DNA of 64,000 nucleotides, taken from NCBI RefSeq assembly GCF_002483205.1, contig NZ_DLHM01000004.1, positions 124,001 to 188,000 of the forward strand. Reading direction: 5' to 3'. How positions within the stretch are numbered: position 1 is the first letter of the stretch; each line of letters begins with the position of its first letter. The DNA comes from Flavihumibacter sp. UBA7668. Its GTDB lineage: Bacteria; Bacteroidota; Bacteroidia; Chitinophagales; Chitinophagaceae. Positions 10,204 through 18,490 of this stretch are shown here, one piece after another. The position numbers and the translations under genes are program-made. A model generated the notes under the pieces. It worked only from the letters and a program-made list of their open reading frames with translations, did not search any database and was not told the origin of the DNA.

Positions 10204-10240
10204 GAGGTGAGAAGTAGGAAGTGAGAAGTAGGAAGTGAAA
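10201..10240 (+). repeat. GGAAGTG-unit tandem repeat
   Basis: A short array of GAAGTAGGAAGTGA units begins at the stop codon of the zinc-ribbon gene. It is single-orientation here, but the unit is the same as in the hairpin at 12938-13024. Confidence 0.6.
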
Positions 10241-10251
10241 ATAATTAAATG

Positions 10252-10278
10252 AAAGGCCCGTTCAAAACGGGCCTTTTT
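10252..10278 (+). terminator. Rho-independent terminator after the zinc-ribbon gene
   Basis: The stem AAAGGCCCGTT pairs with AACGGGCCTTT around a very short loop and is followed by a T-run. It ends the Nif3/zinc-ribbon transcript. Confidence 0.85.
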
Positions 10279-10290
10279 ATTTCCTTTTTT

Positions 10291-10321
10291 TTCACCGGTC
10301 GGGTGCCACCCGACCGGTGAA
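10291..10321. repeat. CACCGGTCGGGTG palindromic repeat, copy 1
   Basis: Two perfect 15-bp inverted arms, TTCACCGGTCGGGTG and its complement, flank a single central base. The element lies just after a terminator. The same 13-base core recurs three times at 19109-19149. It looks like a REP-type intergenic palindrome. Confidence 0.75.
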
Positions 10322-10408
10322 GGATTAGTAACCGTTTTTTAGCGGATTTTTTTCGGGTTGGTTGATGCACGGCTAACAATTACCTAAATTGCCGGCATAT
10401 TAGAGTGT

Positions 10409-12067
10409 ATGTTGCAGGAATTGCGAATCAGGAATTATGCTATTATTGATGAACTGGATATCAGCTTTGATTCGGGATTAACGATAATCACTGGCGAAAC
10501 TGGTGCAGGTAAATCCATCCTTATGGGAGCCCTGTCGCTCATATTAGGGCAACGGGCAGATAGCAGTATAATCGTCAACAAAGAAAAAAAGACCATTGTT
10601 GAAGGCGTATTTGATGTTTCGGAAAACCAGGAAATCAGGTCTTTTCTTGAAACAGAAGAATTGGATCAAAGTGAAGAATTGCTGCTTCGTCGGGAAATTG
10701 CTCCAAACGGAAAATCAAGAGCCTTCATCAACGACACACCGGCTTCCCTTACACAGCTGCAGAACCTGGCACTTCTGCTGGTAGATCTTCACAGGCAATT
10801 TGATACACTTTCACTTGGATCGGCAGACTTTCAAATGATGGTCGTGGATGCCATGGCCAATAACCAGATCGTTTTACCCTCCTATCAACAGGAATATCTA
10901 AGCTGGATAAAATTCCGTCGTGATCTGGCTGCCATCGAAGAACGTAAGAATTCCGGCACCAAAGAACAGGATTACCTGCAATTTTTATTCAATGAATTGG
11001 AAGAAGCTGCGTTCACTGAAAATGAATTGGAATCGCTGGAAGAAGAGCTGCGTTTATTAAATAGTTCAGAAGGAATTAAACTGGCACTTTCTGCTGTTTT
11101 GCTACAGTTGAAAACAGCAGAAACTCCGGTGGTGCAGGTAATTAAACAAGTATCGCAGCAATTAGCTCCTTATACTTCTGCGCAAACTACCATACAGGAG
11201 TTGCAAAGCAGGTTGCTTGCGGCCCAAATCGAACTGGATGATATTGCAGAAGAAGCAGATCGCCTAAGTGATAAAATCCAGTATGATCCCGAACGAATCG
11301 CCTGGATTGATGAACGTCTCAACCTCGGTTACAGACTGTTGAAAAAACATGGATTTCAATCCACCAGTCAACTATTAAACCTGCAGTCAGAATTGCAGGC
11401 AAAGCTGGGTAGCATGGAGGAACTGGACGAACAAATCAATGCAATAAAAAAACAACTGGCCGCTTCTGAAAAAAAGATGAAAGAATTAGCGGATAAACTG
11501 AGTGATGCAAGAAGAAAACAGTTGACTTCTATCGAAAAGCAGGTTACACAATTACTTGATCGGGTGGGAATGCCCAATGCACGGTTGAAAATACAGCTGG
11601 ATAAAGCGGAGCCCGGACCGCATGGAACAGACTCCATTGATTTTCTCTTTGATGCTAATAAAAGTAACCAGTTTGCGCCGATCCGTAAGGTTGCTAGTGG
11701 GGGCGAATTAAGCAGGTTGATGTTGTGCATCAAATCGCTCGTGGCAAAAAAAATCAATTTGCCAACTCTCTTATTCGACGAAATTGATACCGGTATTTCA
11801 GGTGAAGCCAGTCGGCAGGTTGGATTAATTATGAAAGAACTGGCCTCATCCCGTCAGGTGATCTGCATTACGCATCAACCCCAGATTGCAGGAAAAGCCG
11901 ACCGCCATCTTTTTGTTTACAAGGAAAAACTGGGAAAAAATATCCAGACGAATATTAAGTCACTCACGGAGCCAGAGCGGATTACCGCCATTGCGCAAAT
12001 GCTGGGAGGAGATAAACCATCCGCCATAGCCATTGAAAATGCAAGAGAACTGATTATGAACTCCTGA
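10409..12067 (+). CDS. recN: DNA repair protein RecN
   Basis: RecN is an SMC-like ATPase that acts in double-strand-break repair. The 552-residue length is normal. The N-terminal ATPase half carries Walker A GETGAGKS (residues 29-36). A long coiled-coil region (about 150-390) is interrupted mid-way. The C-terminal half has the ABC signature ASGGELSRLM and the Walker B segment LLFDEIDTGISGEA, followed by a switch histidine in ITHQPQIA. It stands alone on the plus strand between a palindromic repeat and fabI. Confidence 0.95.
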   Translation: MLQELRIRNYAIIDELDISFDSGLTIITGETGAGKSILMGALSLILGQRADSSIIVNKEKKTIVEGVFDVSENQEIRSFLETEELDQSEELLLRREIAPNGKSRAFINDTPASLTQLQNLALLLVDLHRQFDTLSLGSADFQMMVVDAMANNQIVLPSYQQEYLSWIKFRRDLAAIEERKNSGTKEQDYLQFLFNELEEAAFTENELESLEEELRLLNSSEGIKLALSAVLLQLKTAETPVVQVIKQVSQQLAPYTSAQTTIQELQSRLLAAQIELDDIAEEADRLSDKIQYDPERIAWIDERLNLGYRLLKKHGFQSTSQLLNLQSELQAKLGSMEELDEQINAIKKQLAASEKKMKELADKLSDARRKQLTSIEKQVTQLLDRVGMPNARLKIQLDKAEPGPHGTDSIDFLFDANKSNQFAPIRKVASGGELSRLMLCIKSLVAKKINLPTLLFDEIDTGISGEASRQVGLIMKELASSRQVICITHQPQIAGKADRHLFVYKEKLGKNIQTNIKSLTEPERITAIAQMLGGDKPSAIAIENARELIMNS

Positions 12068-12127
12068 ATAATAACTTCAACTGCTTATTTTCGCTCCATA
12101 AATACAAGTCAATTTTAAATTTTCATT

Positions 12128-12937
12128 ATGGCATATAACTTATTAAAGGGTAAAAGAGGCATTATATCCGGCGCATTGGATGAGAATTCAATTGCCTGGA
12201 AAGTAGCTGAGAAAGCACACGAAGAAGGTGCAACCATCGTTTTGACCAATGCTCCCATTGCCATGCGTATGGGAGAAATAAAAAAACTGGCTGAAAAAAC
12301 CGGCGCAGAAATTATTCCAGCAGATGCCACCAATATGGAGGAGTTGGAAAACCTCTTTACCAAATCCCAGGAAATAATGGGCGGTAAAATTGATTTTGTA
12401 TTACACTCTATCGGAATGAGCGTTAATATCCGGAAAAATATTCCTTACCCTGAATTGAACTACGATTATTTCCAGAAAGGAATTGATGTTTCTGCCCTTT
12501 CGCTTCATAAAATGCTTGCAGCAGCTAAGAAACTGGATGCGATTAATGAATGGGGAAGTGTAGTTGCCCTCACCTATATGGCAGCCCAGCGGACCTATCC
12601 TTTTTATACAGATATGGCAGATATCAAGGCGATGCTGGAGTCAATTGCCCGCAGCTTTGGATACCATTACGGGAAAGAAAAAAATGTCCGGATCAATACC
12701 GTTTCACAATCACCTACCAAAACAACGGCAGGCACCGGAATCAAAGGGTTTGGAGATTTCTACGATTTTGCGGATTCAATTGCGCCTTTGGGAAATGCAT
12801 CAGCTGAAGATTGTGCTAATTATTGTATCACCTTATTCTCTGATTTAACCAGAATGGTTACTATGCAGAACCTGTTTCATGATGGCGGTTATTCAACCAC
12901 CGGCGTAAGCATGGAAGTTATGACCCGGGAGAAGTAA
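12128..12937 (+). CDS. fabI: Enoyl-[acyl-carrier-protein] reductase (NADH)
   Basis: FabI reduces trans-2-enoyl-ACP in the last step of each fatty-acid elongation cycle. This 269-residue short-chain dehydrogenase-fold protein has the FabI-type N-terminal nucleotide-binding loop (IISGALDENSIAW), the SIGMS segment, and the catalytic Y-x6-K pair (Tyr160, Lys167), with a second tyrosine at 150. A -7-like element TATTTTCG lies at 12086-12093. Downstream is a GGAAGT-unit hairpin (12938-13024) instead of a standard terminator. Confidence 0.93.
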   Translation: MAYNLLKGKRGIISGALDENSIAWKVAEKAHEEGATIVLTNAPIAMRMGEIKKLAEKTGAEIIPADATNMEELENLFTKSQEIMGGKIDFVLHSIGMSVNIRKNIPYPELNYDYFQKGIDVSALSLHKMLAAAKKLDAINEWGSVVALTYMAAQRTYPFYTDMADIKAMLESIARSFGYHYGKEKNVRINTVSQSPTKTTAGTGIKGFGDFYDFADSIAPLGNASAEDCANYCITLFSDLTRMVTMQNLFHDGGYSTTGVSMEVMTREK

Positions 12938-13024
12938 GAAGTTGGAAGTGGGAAGTGGGAAGTTGGAAGTTGGAAGTATTGCTCCGTAGTTTAACTTCCT
13001 ACTTCCCACTTCCTACTTCCCACT
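12938..13024. repeat. GGAAGT-unit inverted repeat (hairpin)
   Basis: The left arm (about 12938-12977) consists of GGAAGTTGGAAGTG-like units. The right arm (12993-13024) is the inverse (ACTTCC units). The hairpin fills the gap between the convergent fabI and DUF2795 genes and may terminate both, as no other terminator is visible there. Confidence 0.65.
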
Positions 13025-13028
13025 TTAT

Positions 13029-13250
13029 CTAATATTCGTCTTCGTTGAAGAAAAAGTCTTCCTGTGATGGGTAATCGGGCCAGATATCATCGATGCCTTC
13101 ATATATTTCTCCTTCATCTTCCAATTCCTGCAGGTTTTCAACTACCTCAATAGGAGCTCCGCTACGGATGGCGTAGTCGATCAGCTCGTCTTTGGTGGCT
13201 GGCCAGGGAGCGTCTTCCAGGTAGGATGCCAATTCAAGTGTCCAGAACAT
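13029..13250 (-). CDS. DUF2795 family protein
   Basis: This 73-residue acidic protein (MFWTLELASYLEDAPWPATK, then ELIDYAIRSGAP) matches the DUF2795 family, strongly conserved and short in Bacteroidota. It is predicted to form a small helical bundle in the cytoplasm. No function is established. It is convergent with fabI and shares the intervening hairpin. Confidence 0.85.
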   Translation of the reverse strand: MFWTLELASYLEDAPWPATKDELIDYAIRSGAPIEVVENLQELEDEGEIYEGIDDIWPDYPSQEDFFFNEDEY

Positions 13251-13373
13251 CGTAGAGGTTTTAAATTTTCGGCAAATGTAGGGGTTAATACGAAATTTCC
13301 AAATCCTTTCACTAACAACGCTTAATATTGTTGGTTCGTATACCTATGATTTTCATATATTAGAATTAGTTGC

Positions 13374-14024
13374 ATGCTTCAAGCAAGAAATATTCATAAG
13401 GCCTATGGCTCGGTAGAAGTGTTAAAAGGAGTCGATATCTCCATCCAGGCAGGGGAAATTGTCAGCATTGTAGGCTCTTCCGGTGCCGGGAAATCCAGTC
13501 TCTTACATATTTTAGGAACCCTGGATCAGCCAGATCAGGGGGAGATTATGCTCCATAATACCCGCATAACAGGAATGGGCGCCAGGCAATTATCCGCCTT
13601 CAGAAACCAATACATCGGTTTTGTATTCCAGTTTCACCACCTGTTGCCCGAATTCAGCTCGCTTGAAAATGTCTGTATCCCAGGCTGGATTGGTAAACGA
13701 TCCAAAAAAGAAGTGGAGGAGCGGGCGCTGAGCCTTTTGAAGCAATTGGGACTGGGACATCGGATCGATCATAAACCCTCCGCACTCTCCGGTGGAGAGC
13801 AACAAAGGGTAGCAGTAGCCCGGGCCCTCATCAATAATCCCAGAATCGTGTTTGCTGATGAGCCCACCGGTAACCTGGATTCAACCAATGCCCGCGATCT
13901 GCACGAGCTGTTCTTTCAGCTCCGCAAAGAACTCAATCAAACCTTTTTGATTGTTACGCATAACGAAGAACTTGCCCAGATGAGCGATCGGGTAATTCAA
14001 ATGAAGGACGGGAGAACGATTTGA
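13374..14024 (+). CDS. ABC transporter ATP-binding protein, LolD-like
   Basis: This 216-residue nucleotide-binding subunit is of the LolD/MacB class, which powers lipoprotein release or efflux from the inner membrane. It shows Walker A GSSGAGKSS, the Q-loop FVFQFHHLLPEFS typical of LolD, signature LSGGEQQRVAVARAL, Walker B VFADEPTGNLDS and the H-loop THNEE. No permease gene is adjacent, so its partner is probably encoded elsewhere. LolD is the best match, but the sequence alone does not exclude a MacB-type role. Confidence 0.85.
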   Translation: MLQARNIHKAYGSVEVLKGVDISIQAGEIVSIVGSSGAGKSSLLHILGTLDQPDQGEIMLHNTRITGMGARQLSAFRNQYIGFVFQFHHLLPEFSSLENVCIPGWIGKRSKKEVEERALSLLKQLGLGHRIDHKPSALSGGEQQRVAVARALINNPRIVFADEPTGNLDSTNARDLHELFFQLRKELNQTFLIVTHNEELAQMSDRVIQMKDGRTI

Positions 14025-14030
14025 GGGGAG

Positions 14031-14100
14031 GGGAAGAAAGTGAAGAATGTGAAGAAAGTGAAGAAAGTGAATAAAGTGAATAAAGTGAAGAAAGTGAATG
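14031..14100 (+). repeat. GTGAA-unit tandem repeat, left arm beside IS256 remnant
   Basis: A run of GTGAAGAAA / GTGAATAAA units follows the LolD-like stop codon. The inverse-orientation counterpart is at 14830-14962, on the other side of the transposase remnant, as if one hairpin element had been split. Confidence 0.6.
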
Positions 14101-14247
14101 GTCATAGGTGAAAAGGTTTAAATATCCTTGTTGATTATTTTTAGTAGCGTTTAGAACTTTTTGTAAATAGATTTTAAGAGCTGTAATTAGAAGTTAGAAT
14201 AGGGTCAGTAGGCTTTTATTTCGTAACTTTTAAATACAGCTTTTTGT

Positions 14248-14742
14248 ATGGAAAACAACCACAACCAATCATTGGACCTTCCAAAGAACTTTTTTAAGCA
14301 GTTCAAGAATAAGGAAGCTTTCCAGACCTTCTTTAATAATCTTTACAAAGAAGGTATTGAACAAATGTTGCAGGGTGAACTGGATGATCCCTTGGGTATG
14401 AGAAATACTCCAAAGAAGGCAACAACCCAGAAATGAGGCAGCAAATATCGGCTGGCTATACAATCCTGGAGAAATAACTGGGCCTGTCTGACGCACTTCT
14501 TCGATTACCCGATGGAGATCCGCAGGATGATCTATACAACCAATACGATCGAAAACCTGAATAGAAATATCAGGAAATATACCAAAACAAAACTTCAATT
14601 CCCTGATGATCAGGCAGCTGAGAAAGCAGTATACCTGGCAATAATGAACTCACAACGAAAATGGAGCCAGCCACCCCATAACCGGGGGCTTATGCTCCAT
14701 CAGTTCGTTACGCTCTTTGCAGAGAGATGCCAGTATATTTAA
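14248..14742 (+). pseudogene. IS256-family transposase remnant (internal deletion)
   Basis: The first 62 codons (14248-14436) match the start of IS256-type transposases (the region ending EQMLQGELDDPLG). In the same frame after a TGA, the sequence SWRNNWACLTHFFDYP, then IRRMIYTTNTIENLNRNIRK and FTPD-like FPDDQAAEKAVYLAI, is the transposase C-terminus. Some 230 central residues, including the first two acidic catalytic residues, are missing. The element is therefore inactive. A GATCACT/AGTGATC inverted pair lies downstream (14755-14788). I could not define terminal inverted repeats with confidence. Confidence 0.85.
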
Positions 14743-14829
14743 TCCGTCTCCCTTGATCACTAAAAACTAACTTCTTTTTACAGTGATCGAAAAAATGCGA
14801 TTACACAAAAAACTAAAGAGTCTCAAGTG

Positions 14830-14962
14830 AATTTCACCCAGTTCACCTTATTCACCCAGTTCACCTTATTCACTTCATTCACCATTGACCATTCATCTCT
14901 CACCTCTCACCTTTCACCTCTCACCTCTTTCTTTTCACCTCTTTCTTTTCACCTTTCACCTT
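14830..14962 (-). repeat. TTCAC/TTCACCTCTC-unit repeat, right arm beside IS256 remnant
   Basis: A degenerate array of TTCACC, TTCACTT and TCTCACC units in inverse orientation to 14031-14100 runs up to the stop of the cobalamin adenosyltransferase gene. It belongs to the dispersed GTGAA family. Confidence 0.6.
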
Positions 14963-15516
14963 CTTGGCCTCCACGGTATCTCCTCAACACCCAGCAAATG
15001 CCCGGTATAGCGGCTCAACACGAATAGATAATCACTCAAACGGTTCAGGTATTTGATCACCAGCGGATCTACAAATCCGCCATCGAGCTGCATTTGCACA
15101 CAGAGGCGCTCTGCCCTTCTGCAAACGCATCGCGCTATATGAAGGGAGGAAACGGATACATGTCCGCCTGGCAGGATGAAGGAACGCATTCTTGGAACGT
15201 TTTCATTCATCCGGTCGATTTCCTGTTCCAGCAGAACGATATCTGATTCTTTCAGATCCGGAATTTTCATCAGCGGCTCACGCTCAGGATCACAGGCCAG
15301 TGAAGATCCAATCGTAAATAGCCGGTCCTGAATTTCTTTCAACATAAGTTTTGAAGCGGAATCGGTGAGCTGATCGTTACAGAGCCCGATATAAGAATTC
15401 AGTTCATCTACCGTACCATAGCTATCAATACGGATATGGCTCTTGGGAACCTTGGTTCCTCCAATAAGAGAAGTGGTGCCGGTATCTCCGGTTTTGGTAT
15501 AAATCTTTAAAGCCAT
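14956..15516 (-). CDS. Cob(I)alamin adenosyltransferase, PduO type
   Basis: This 186-residue enzyme transfers the adenosyl group of ATP to cob(I)alamin, making adenosylcobalamin. The PduO-type signature is present: TKTGDTGTTSL at the N-terminus (ATP-binding loop), GTVDELNSYIG, and the helix with RCVCRRAERL. The rest of the helical bundle (PLVIKYLNRLSDYLFVLSR) is intact. The C-terminal tail reaches into the TTCAC-type repeat. It is the first of three minus-strand genes here and lies downstream of the ABC ATPase gene, with a 42-base gap. Confidence 0.93.
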   Translation of the reverse strand: MALKIYTKTGDTGTTSLIGGTKVPKSHIRIDSYGTVDELNSYIGLCNDQLTDSASKLMLKEIQDRLFTIGSSLACDPEREPLMKIPDLKESDIVLLEQEIDRMNENVPRMRSFILPGGHVSVSSLHIARCVCRRAERLCVQMQLDGGFVDPLVIKYLNRLSDYLFVLSRYTGHLLGVEEIPWRPRR

Positions 15517-15558
15517 AATTGGTTTCTACCAGATCAAACAACAAAAAGTTCAGAAAGT

Positions 15559-16272
15559 TTATTGGAAGGCCGGCGCTTCCTGACGAATATTCTTTTTATC
15601 GGTTTCAATTAATCCGTCACGCAGCCGTATAATTCGGTGCGCATGATGTGCAATATCTTCTTCATGGGTAACCAGCACCACGGTATTTCCTGAAGCCTGG
15701 ATTTTATCAAATATCGCCATGATCTCCACGGATGTTTTGGAATCAAGGTTTCCGGTTGGCTCATCTGCCAGTATCAGGGTCGGATTATTTACCAGCGCAC
15801 GTGCAATTGCAACCCGCTGACACTGACCCCCACTTAACTCGTTGGGTTTATGGTGACTCCTGTCTGCCAATCCCACCCGATTCAATACCTCCAAAGCCAT
15901 TTCATTCCGCTGCTTTTTGGCCAATCCTGCATATACCAGTGGAAGTGCCACATTCTCTGCTGCCGTTAATCGCGGCAACAGATTAAATTGCTGAAACACA
16001 AACCCGATTTCCTTATTCCGGACAGTTGCCAGATCATCGTCCTCCATTTTTGAAACATCCTGTCCGTTTAAAACATAGTTGCCCATGGTGGGCGAATCCA
16101 GACAACCCAGAATATTCATCAGGGTACTTTTTCCAGAGCCTGAAGGTCCCATCAGGGCAACATAGTCATTCCTGAATATATCCATGGTAATTCCTTTCAG
16201 AACGGGAACCGCCTGCTTTCCCATAAAATAACTCTTATGGATACCGTCGAGGTGTATGATGGATTCGCTCAT
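15559..16272 (-). CDS. ABC transporter ATP-binding protein, MacB/LolD-like
   Basis: This 237-residue ATPase subunit has Walker A GPSGSGKST, Q-loop FVFQQFNLLPRLTA, signature LSGGQCQRVAIARAL, Walker B LILADEPTGNLDSK and the H-loop THEED. It falls in the MacB/FtsE/LolD class that works with FtsX-like permeases in efflux or lipoprotein transport. No permease is adjacent. It begins 1 base after the gatC stop, so it is likely cotranscribed with gatC. A second member of this class lies at 13374-14024. Confidence 0.88.
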   Translation of the reverse strand: MSESIIHLDGIHKSYFMGKQAVPVLKGITMDIFRNDYVALMGPSGSGKSTLMNILGCLDSPTMGNYVLNGQDVSKMEDDDLATVRNKEIGFVFQQFNLLPRLTAAENVALPLVYAGLAKKQRNEMALEVLNRVGLADRSHHKPNELSGGQCQRVAIARALVNNPTLILADEPTGNLDSKTSVEIMAIFDKIQASGNTVVLVTHEEDIAHHAHRIIRLRDGLIETDKKNIRQEAPAFQ

Positions 16273-16273
16273 A

Positions 16274-16564
16274 TTATTTTTTAATCACTTTAGGAACATA
16301 GATATACTGGTCATCTGCATCCGGTGCTATTGAAAGAGCAACCGAACGTTCCAGCGCAACACCCGCTTCATCCAGCCGAAGAACATCCACATTGTCGGTC
16401 ATATGCAATAAAGGCGCAACACCTGTGGTGTCCAATTCCTGCAACTTTTCTACAAAATGGATCATCCTGCCCAGGTCATCGGTCAACTGCAGGGCATCCG
16501 CCTCATCAATATGAAGCCGGCTTAATCGGGCCAATTGCCCTATCATTTCTTTTGTCAATTCCAT
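16274..16564 (-). CDS. gatC: Asp-tRNA(Asn)/Glu-tRNA(Gln) amidotransferase subunit C
   Basis: This 96-residue small subunit bridges GatA and GatB in the complex that amidates misacylated Asp-tRNA(Asn) and Glu-tRNA(Gln). The N-terminal helix pair (IGQLARLSRLHIDEADA, then FVEKLQELDT) and the central loop with PLLHMTDNVDVLRLDE fit the family. GatA and GatB are not in this window. A -7 element (TATTTTTG on the minus strand, 16575-16582) lies 10 bases before the start, facing the trpS promoter. Confidence 0.9.
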   Translation of the reverse strand: MELTKEMIGQLARLSRLHIDEADALQLTDDLGRMIHFVEKLQELDTTGVAPLLHMTDNVDVLRLDEAGVALERSVALSIAPDADDQYIYVPKVIKK

Positions 16565-16574
16565 ATGCTATCAA

Positions 16575-16582
16575 CAAAAATA
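16575..16582 (-). promoter_or_regulatory. -7 promoter element of gatC
   Basis: Reading the minus strand, TATTTTTG matches TAnnTTTG and lies 10 bases before the gatC ATG, within the 40-base divergent gap with trpS. Confidence 0.5.
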
Positions 16583-16589
16583 AGGTTCT

Positions 16590-16597
16590 TATCTTCG
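16590..16597 (+). promoter_or_regulatory. -7-like promoter element of trpS
   Basis: TATCTTCG differs from TAnnTTTG at one position and lies 7 bases before the trpS ATG. Any -33 element would lie inside the start of gatC. Confidence 0.45.
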
Positions 16598-16604
16598 CCG
16601 CGCT

Positions 16605-17612
16605 ATGGAAAATGGAAAAAAAGCGATTGTAATGAGCGGAATCCGGAGTACCGGATTTTTACATCTGGGGAACTATTTTGGCGCCATCCGCAATTATGTG
16701 CGGATGCAGGAGGAATATACCTGCTATTTCATGGTGGCTGATATCCATTCCCTCACCACTCATCCCGATACAAAAGAGCTGAAACCCAATGTTCACCGGG
16801 TATTGGCTGAAAATATTGCCTGCGGACTGGATCCCGAAAAAGTTGCCCTCTATTGCCAAAGTCATGTTTATGAAACGGCTGAGCTCTACATGTTACTGAA
16901 TATGCTGGCCTATAAGGGAGAACTCGAAAAAACAACCACCTTTAAAGACAAAGTACGACAGCATCCGGAAAATGTAAATGCCGGATTACTGACTTACCCG
17001 GTTTTGCAGGCCGCTGACATCCTGCTGCACCGCGCCAGCCTGGTACCTGTTGGGAAAGATCAGGAACAACACCTGGAAATGAGCCGGAATTTCGCCAATC
17101 GGTTCAATCATCGCTATGGGAATGTCTTCCCTGAACCCTATGCCTTTAATTTTGGTGAAGAACTGATCAAAGTTCCCAGTCTCGATGGCACCGGCAAAAT
17201 GAGCAAAAGCGAAAACCAATACGCTACCATATTCCTGTCTGATTCGGATGAACTGATCCGGAAAAAAATCATGAAGGCCAAAACGGATGCCGGTCCCAGT
17301 GCCCCCAATATGCCCAAACCGGATTATATCGAAAACATCTTTCTGCTGATGAAACTGGTCAGCGCTCCGGATACCATCCTGAAATTTGAAGAAGACTATA
17401 ATAAGGCTGCCATCCGCTATGGCGATCTGAAAAAGCAACTGGCGGAAGATATGGTGGCATTCGTTACACCCATCCGAGAAAAAGCAGAAAGTATTCGAAC
17501 AGATGAAGCCTATCTTCGCCGCATTATGGAAATGGGAGCGGAGAAGGCAAGAATAAGTGCTGCTGCTACCATGGAAAAAGTAAGGGAAGCAATCGGATTG
17601 AAATACTATTAA
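16605..17612 (+). CDS. trpS: Tryptophan--tRNA ligase
   Basis: This 335-residue class I aminoacyl-tRNA synthetase charges tRNA(Trp). The HIGH-type motif appears as LHLGNYFGAI (His20-Asn23) and the KMSKS loop as GKMSKSEN (Lys198-Ser202). The tryptophan-pocket region (VADIHSLTTHPDTKEL, PVLQAADILLHRASLVPVGKDQ) is complete. The length is normal. The ATG at 16605 lies just after a -7-like element, supporting this start. The deoxynucleoside kinase gene follows after 43 bases on the same strand. Confidence 0.95.
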   Translation: MENGKKAIVMSGIRSTGFLHLGNYFGAIRNYVRMQEEYTCYFMVADIHSLTTHPDTKELKPNVHRVLAENIACGLDPEKVALYCQSHVYETAELYMLLNMLAYKGELEKTTTFKDKVRQHPENVNAGLLTYPVLQAADILLHRASLVPVGKDQEQHLEMSRNFANRFNHRYGNVFPEPYAFNFGEELIKVPSLDGTGKMSKSENQYATIFLSDSDELIRKKIMKAKTDAGPSAPNMPKPDYIENIFLLMKLVSAPDTILKFEEDYNKAAIRYGDLKKQLAEDMVAFVTPIREKAESIRTDEAYLRRIMEMGAEKARISAAATMEKVREAIGLKYY

Positions 17613-17655
17613 TTTCCTATATTGAACATCCTGGTAAATTTCCAGGGATTATTTT

Positions 17656-18291
17656 ATGGCGAAAGGAAAAAAACCTAAGCATATAGCTGTAGCAGGTAAT
17701 ATTGGTGCCGGTAAAACAACGCTGACAGAAATGCTGAGTAAACATTATAAATGGATTCCTCAGTTTGAAGATGTTGATCACAACCCCTACCTGAATGATT
17801 TCTATGAAGACATGCCCCGATGGAGTTTTAATCTGCAGATCTACTTTCTGAATAGCAGAATTAACCAGATTCTTGATATCCACAGAGGTACTGAAACTGT
17901 TGTGCAGGATCGTACCATCTATGAAGACGCCCATATTTTTGCGCCCAACCTGCATGAAATGCAGTTGATGAGCAAACGCGATTTTGAAAACTATTTTCAG
18001 TTTTTTCAAACACTGAAAACAATGGTGCAGCCGCCCGATTTGTTGATTTACCTGCAGGCATCGGTTCCTACTCTGGTTGGACAAATTCAAAAACGAGGTC
18101 GGGAATACGAAGAAAATATCCGGCTGGATTATCTTAAGCGCCTGAATGATTTCTACAATAAATGGATCGAAAGCTACAAGGAAGGTCCCCTTCTTGTAAT
18201 CGATGTTGACAAAAATAAATTCGCTGAAAAAGAAGAAGACCTCGGCGAAATTATTACTAAAGTCGACGCCCAGTTATACGGATTGTTTTAA
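17656..18291 (+). CDS. Deoxynucleoside kinase (dNK/dGK-like)
   Basis: This 211-residue kinase phosphorylates deoxynucleosides for nucleotide salvage. It has the P-loop GNIGAGKTT (residues 14-22), the catalytic/substrate segment VVQDRTIYEDAHIFA corresponding to the family ERS/DRS motif, and the LID-like region IQKRGREYEENIRLDYLKRL. It resembles bacterial deoxyguanosine/deoxyadenosine kinases. The exact nucleoside preference cannot be read from sequence. Confidence 0.88.
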   Translation: MAKGKKPKHIAVAGNIGAGKTTLTEMLSKHYKWIPQFEDVDHNPYLNDFYEDMPRWSFNLQIYFLNSRINQILDIHRGTETVVQDRTIYEDAHIFAPNLHEMQLMSKRDFENYFQFFQTLKTMVQPPDLLIYLQASVPTLVGQIQKRGREYEENIRLDYLKRLNDFYNKWIESYKEGPLLVIDVDKNKFAEKEEDLGEIITKVDAQLYGLF

Positions 18292-18352
18292 CGGTTTTTC
18301 TTTCTGTAATTCACGGATTTATTAAGGGTTAAAACACTGTGGCAGCCTATTG

Positions 18353-18379
18353 ATCACTGTTGTATTTTAGTACAGTGAT
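18353..18379. repeat. Small inverted repeat downstream of the deoxynucleoside kinase
   Basis: ATCACTGT and ACAGTGAT form an 8-bp stem around an 11-base loop. The stem ends resemble the GATCACT...AGTGATC pair downstream of the IS256 remnant (14755-14788). No T-run follows. A 36-codon frame at 18396-18506 follows, with no support beyond being open. Confidence 0.4.
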
Positions 18380-18490
18380 AAAGACATTGTGTTGTATGAA
18401 ACCCGATAAAGCCACAATTAATTATATGGAGGAATGGGTTAGGAAATCCCTGAAAAAGAAAAAGAAACTTTTTACATGGTTGCGCAGAAT

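Noticed and set aside
14827..15027. Plus-strand frame of F/T/S-rich repeats
   Set aside because: It is a translation of the TTCAC repeat array and the antisense of the adenosyltransferase gene.
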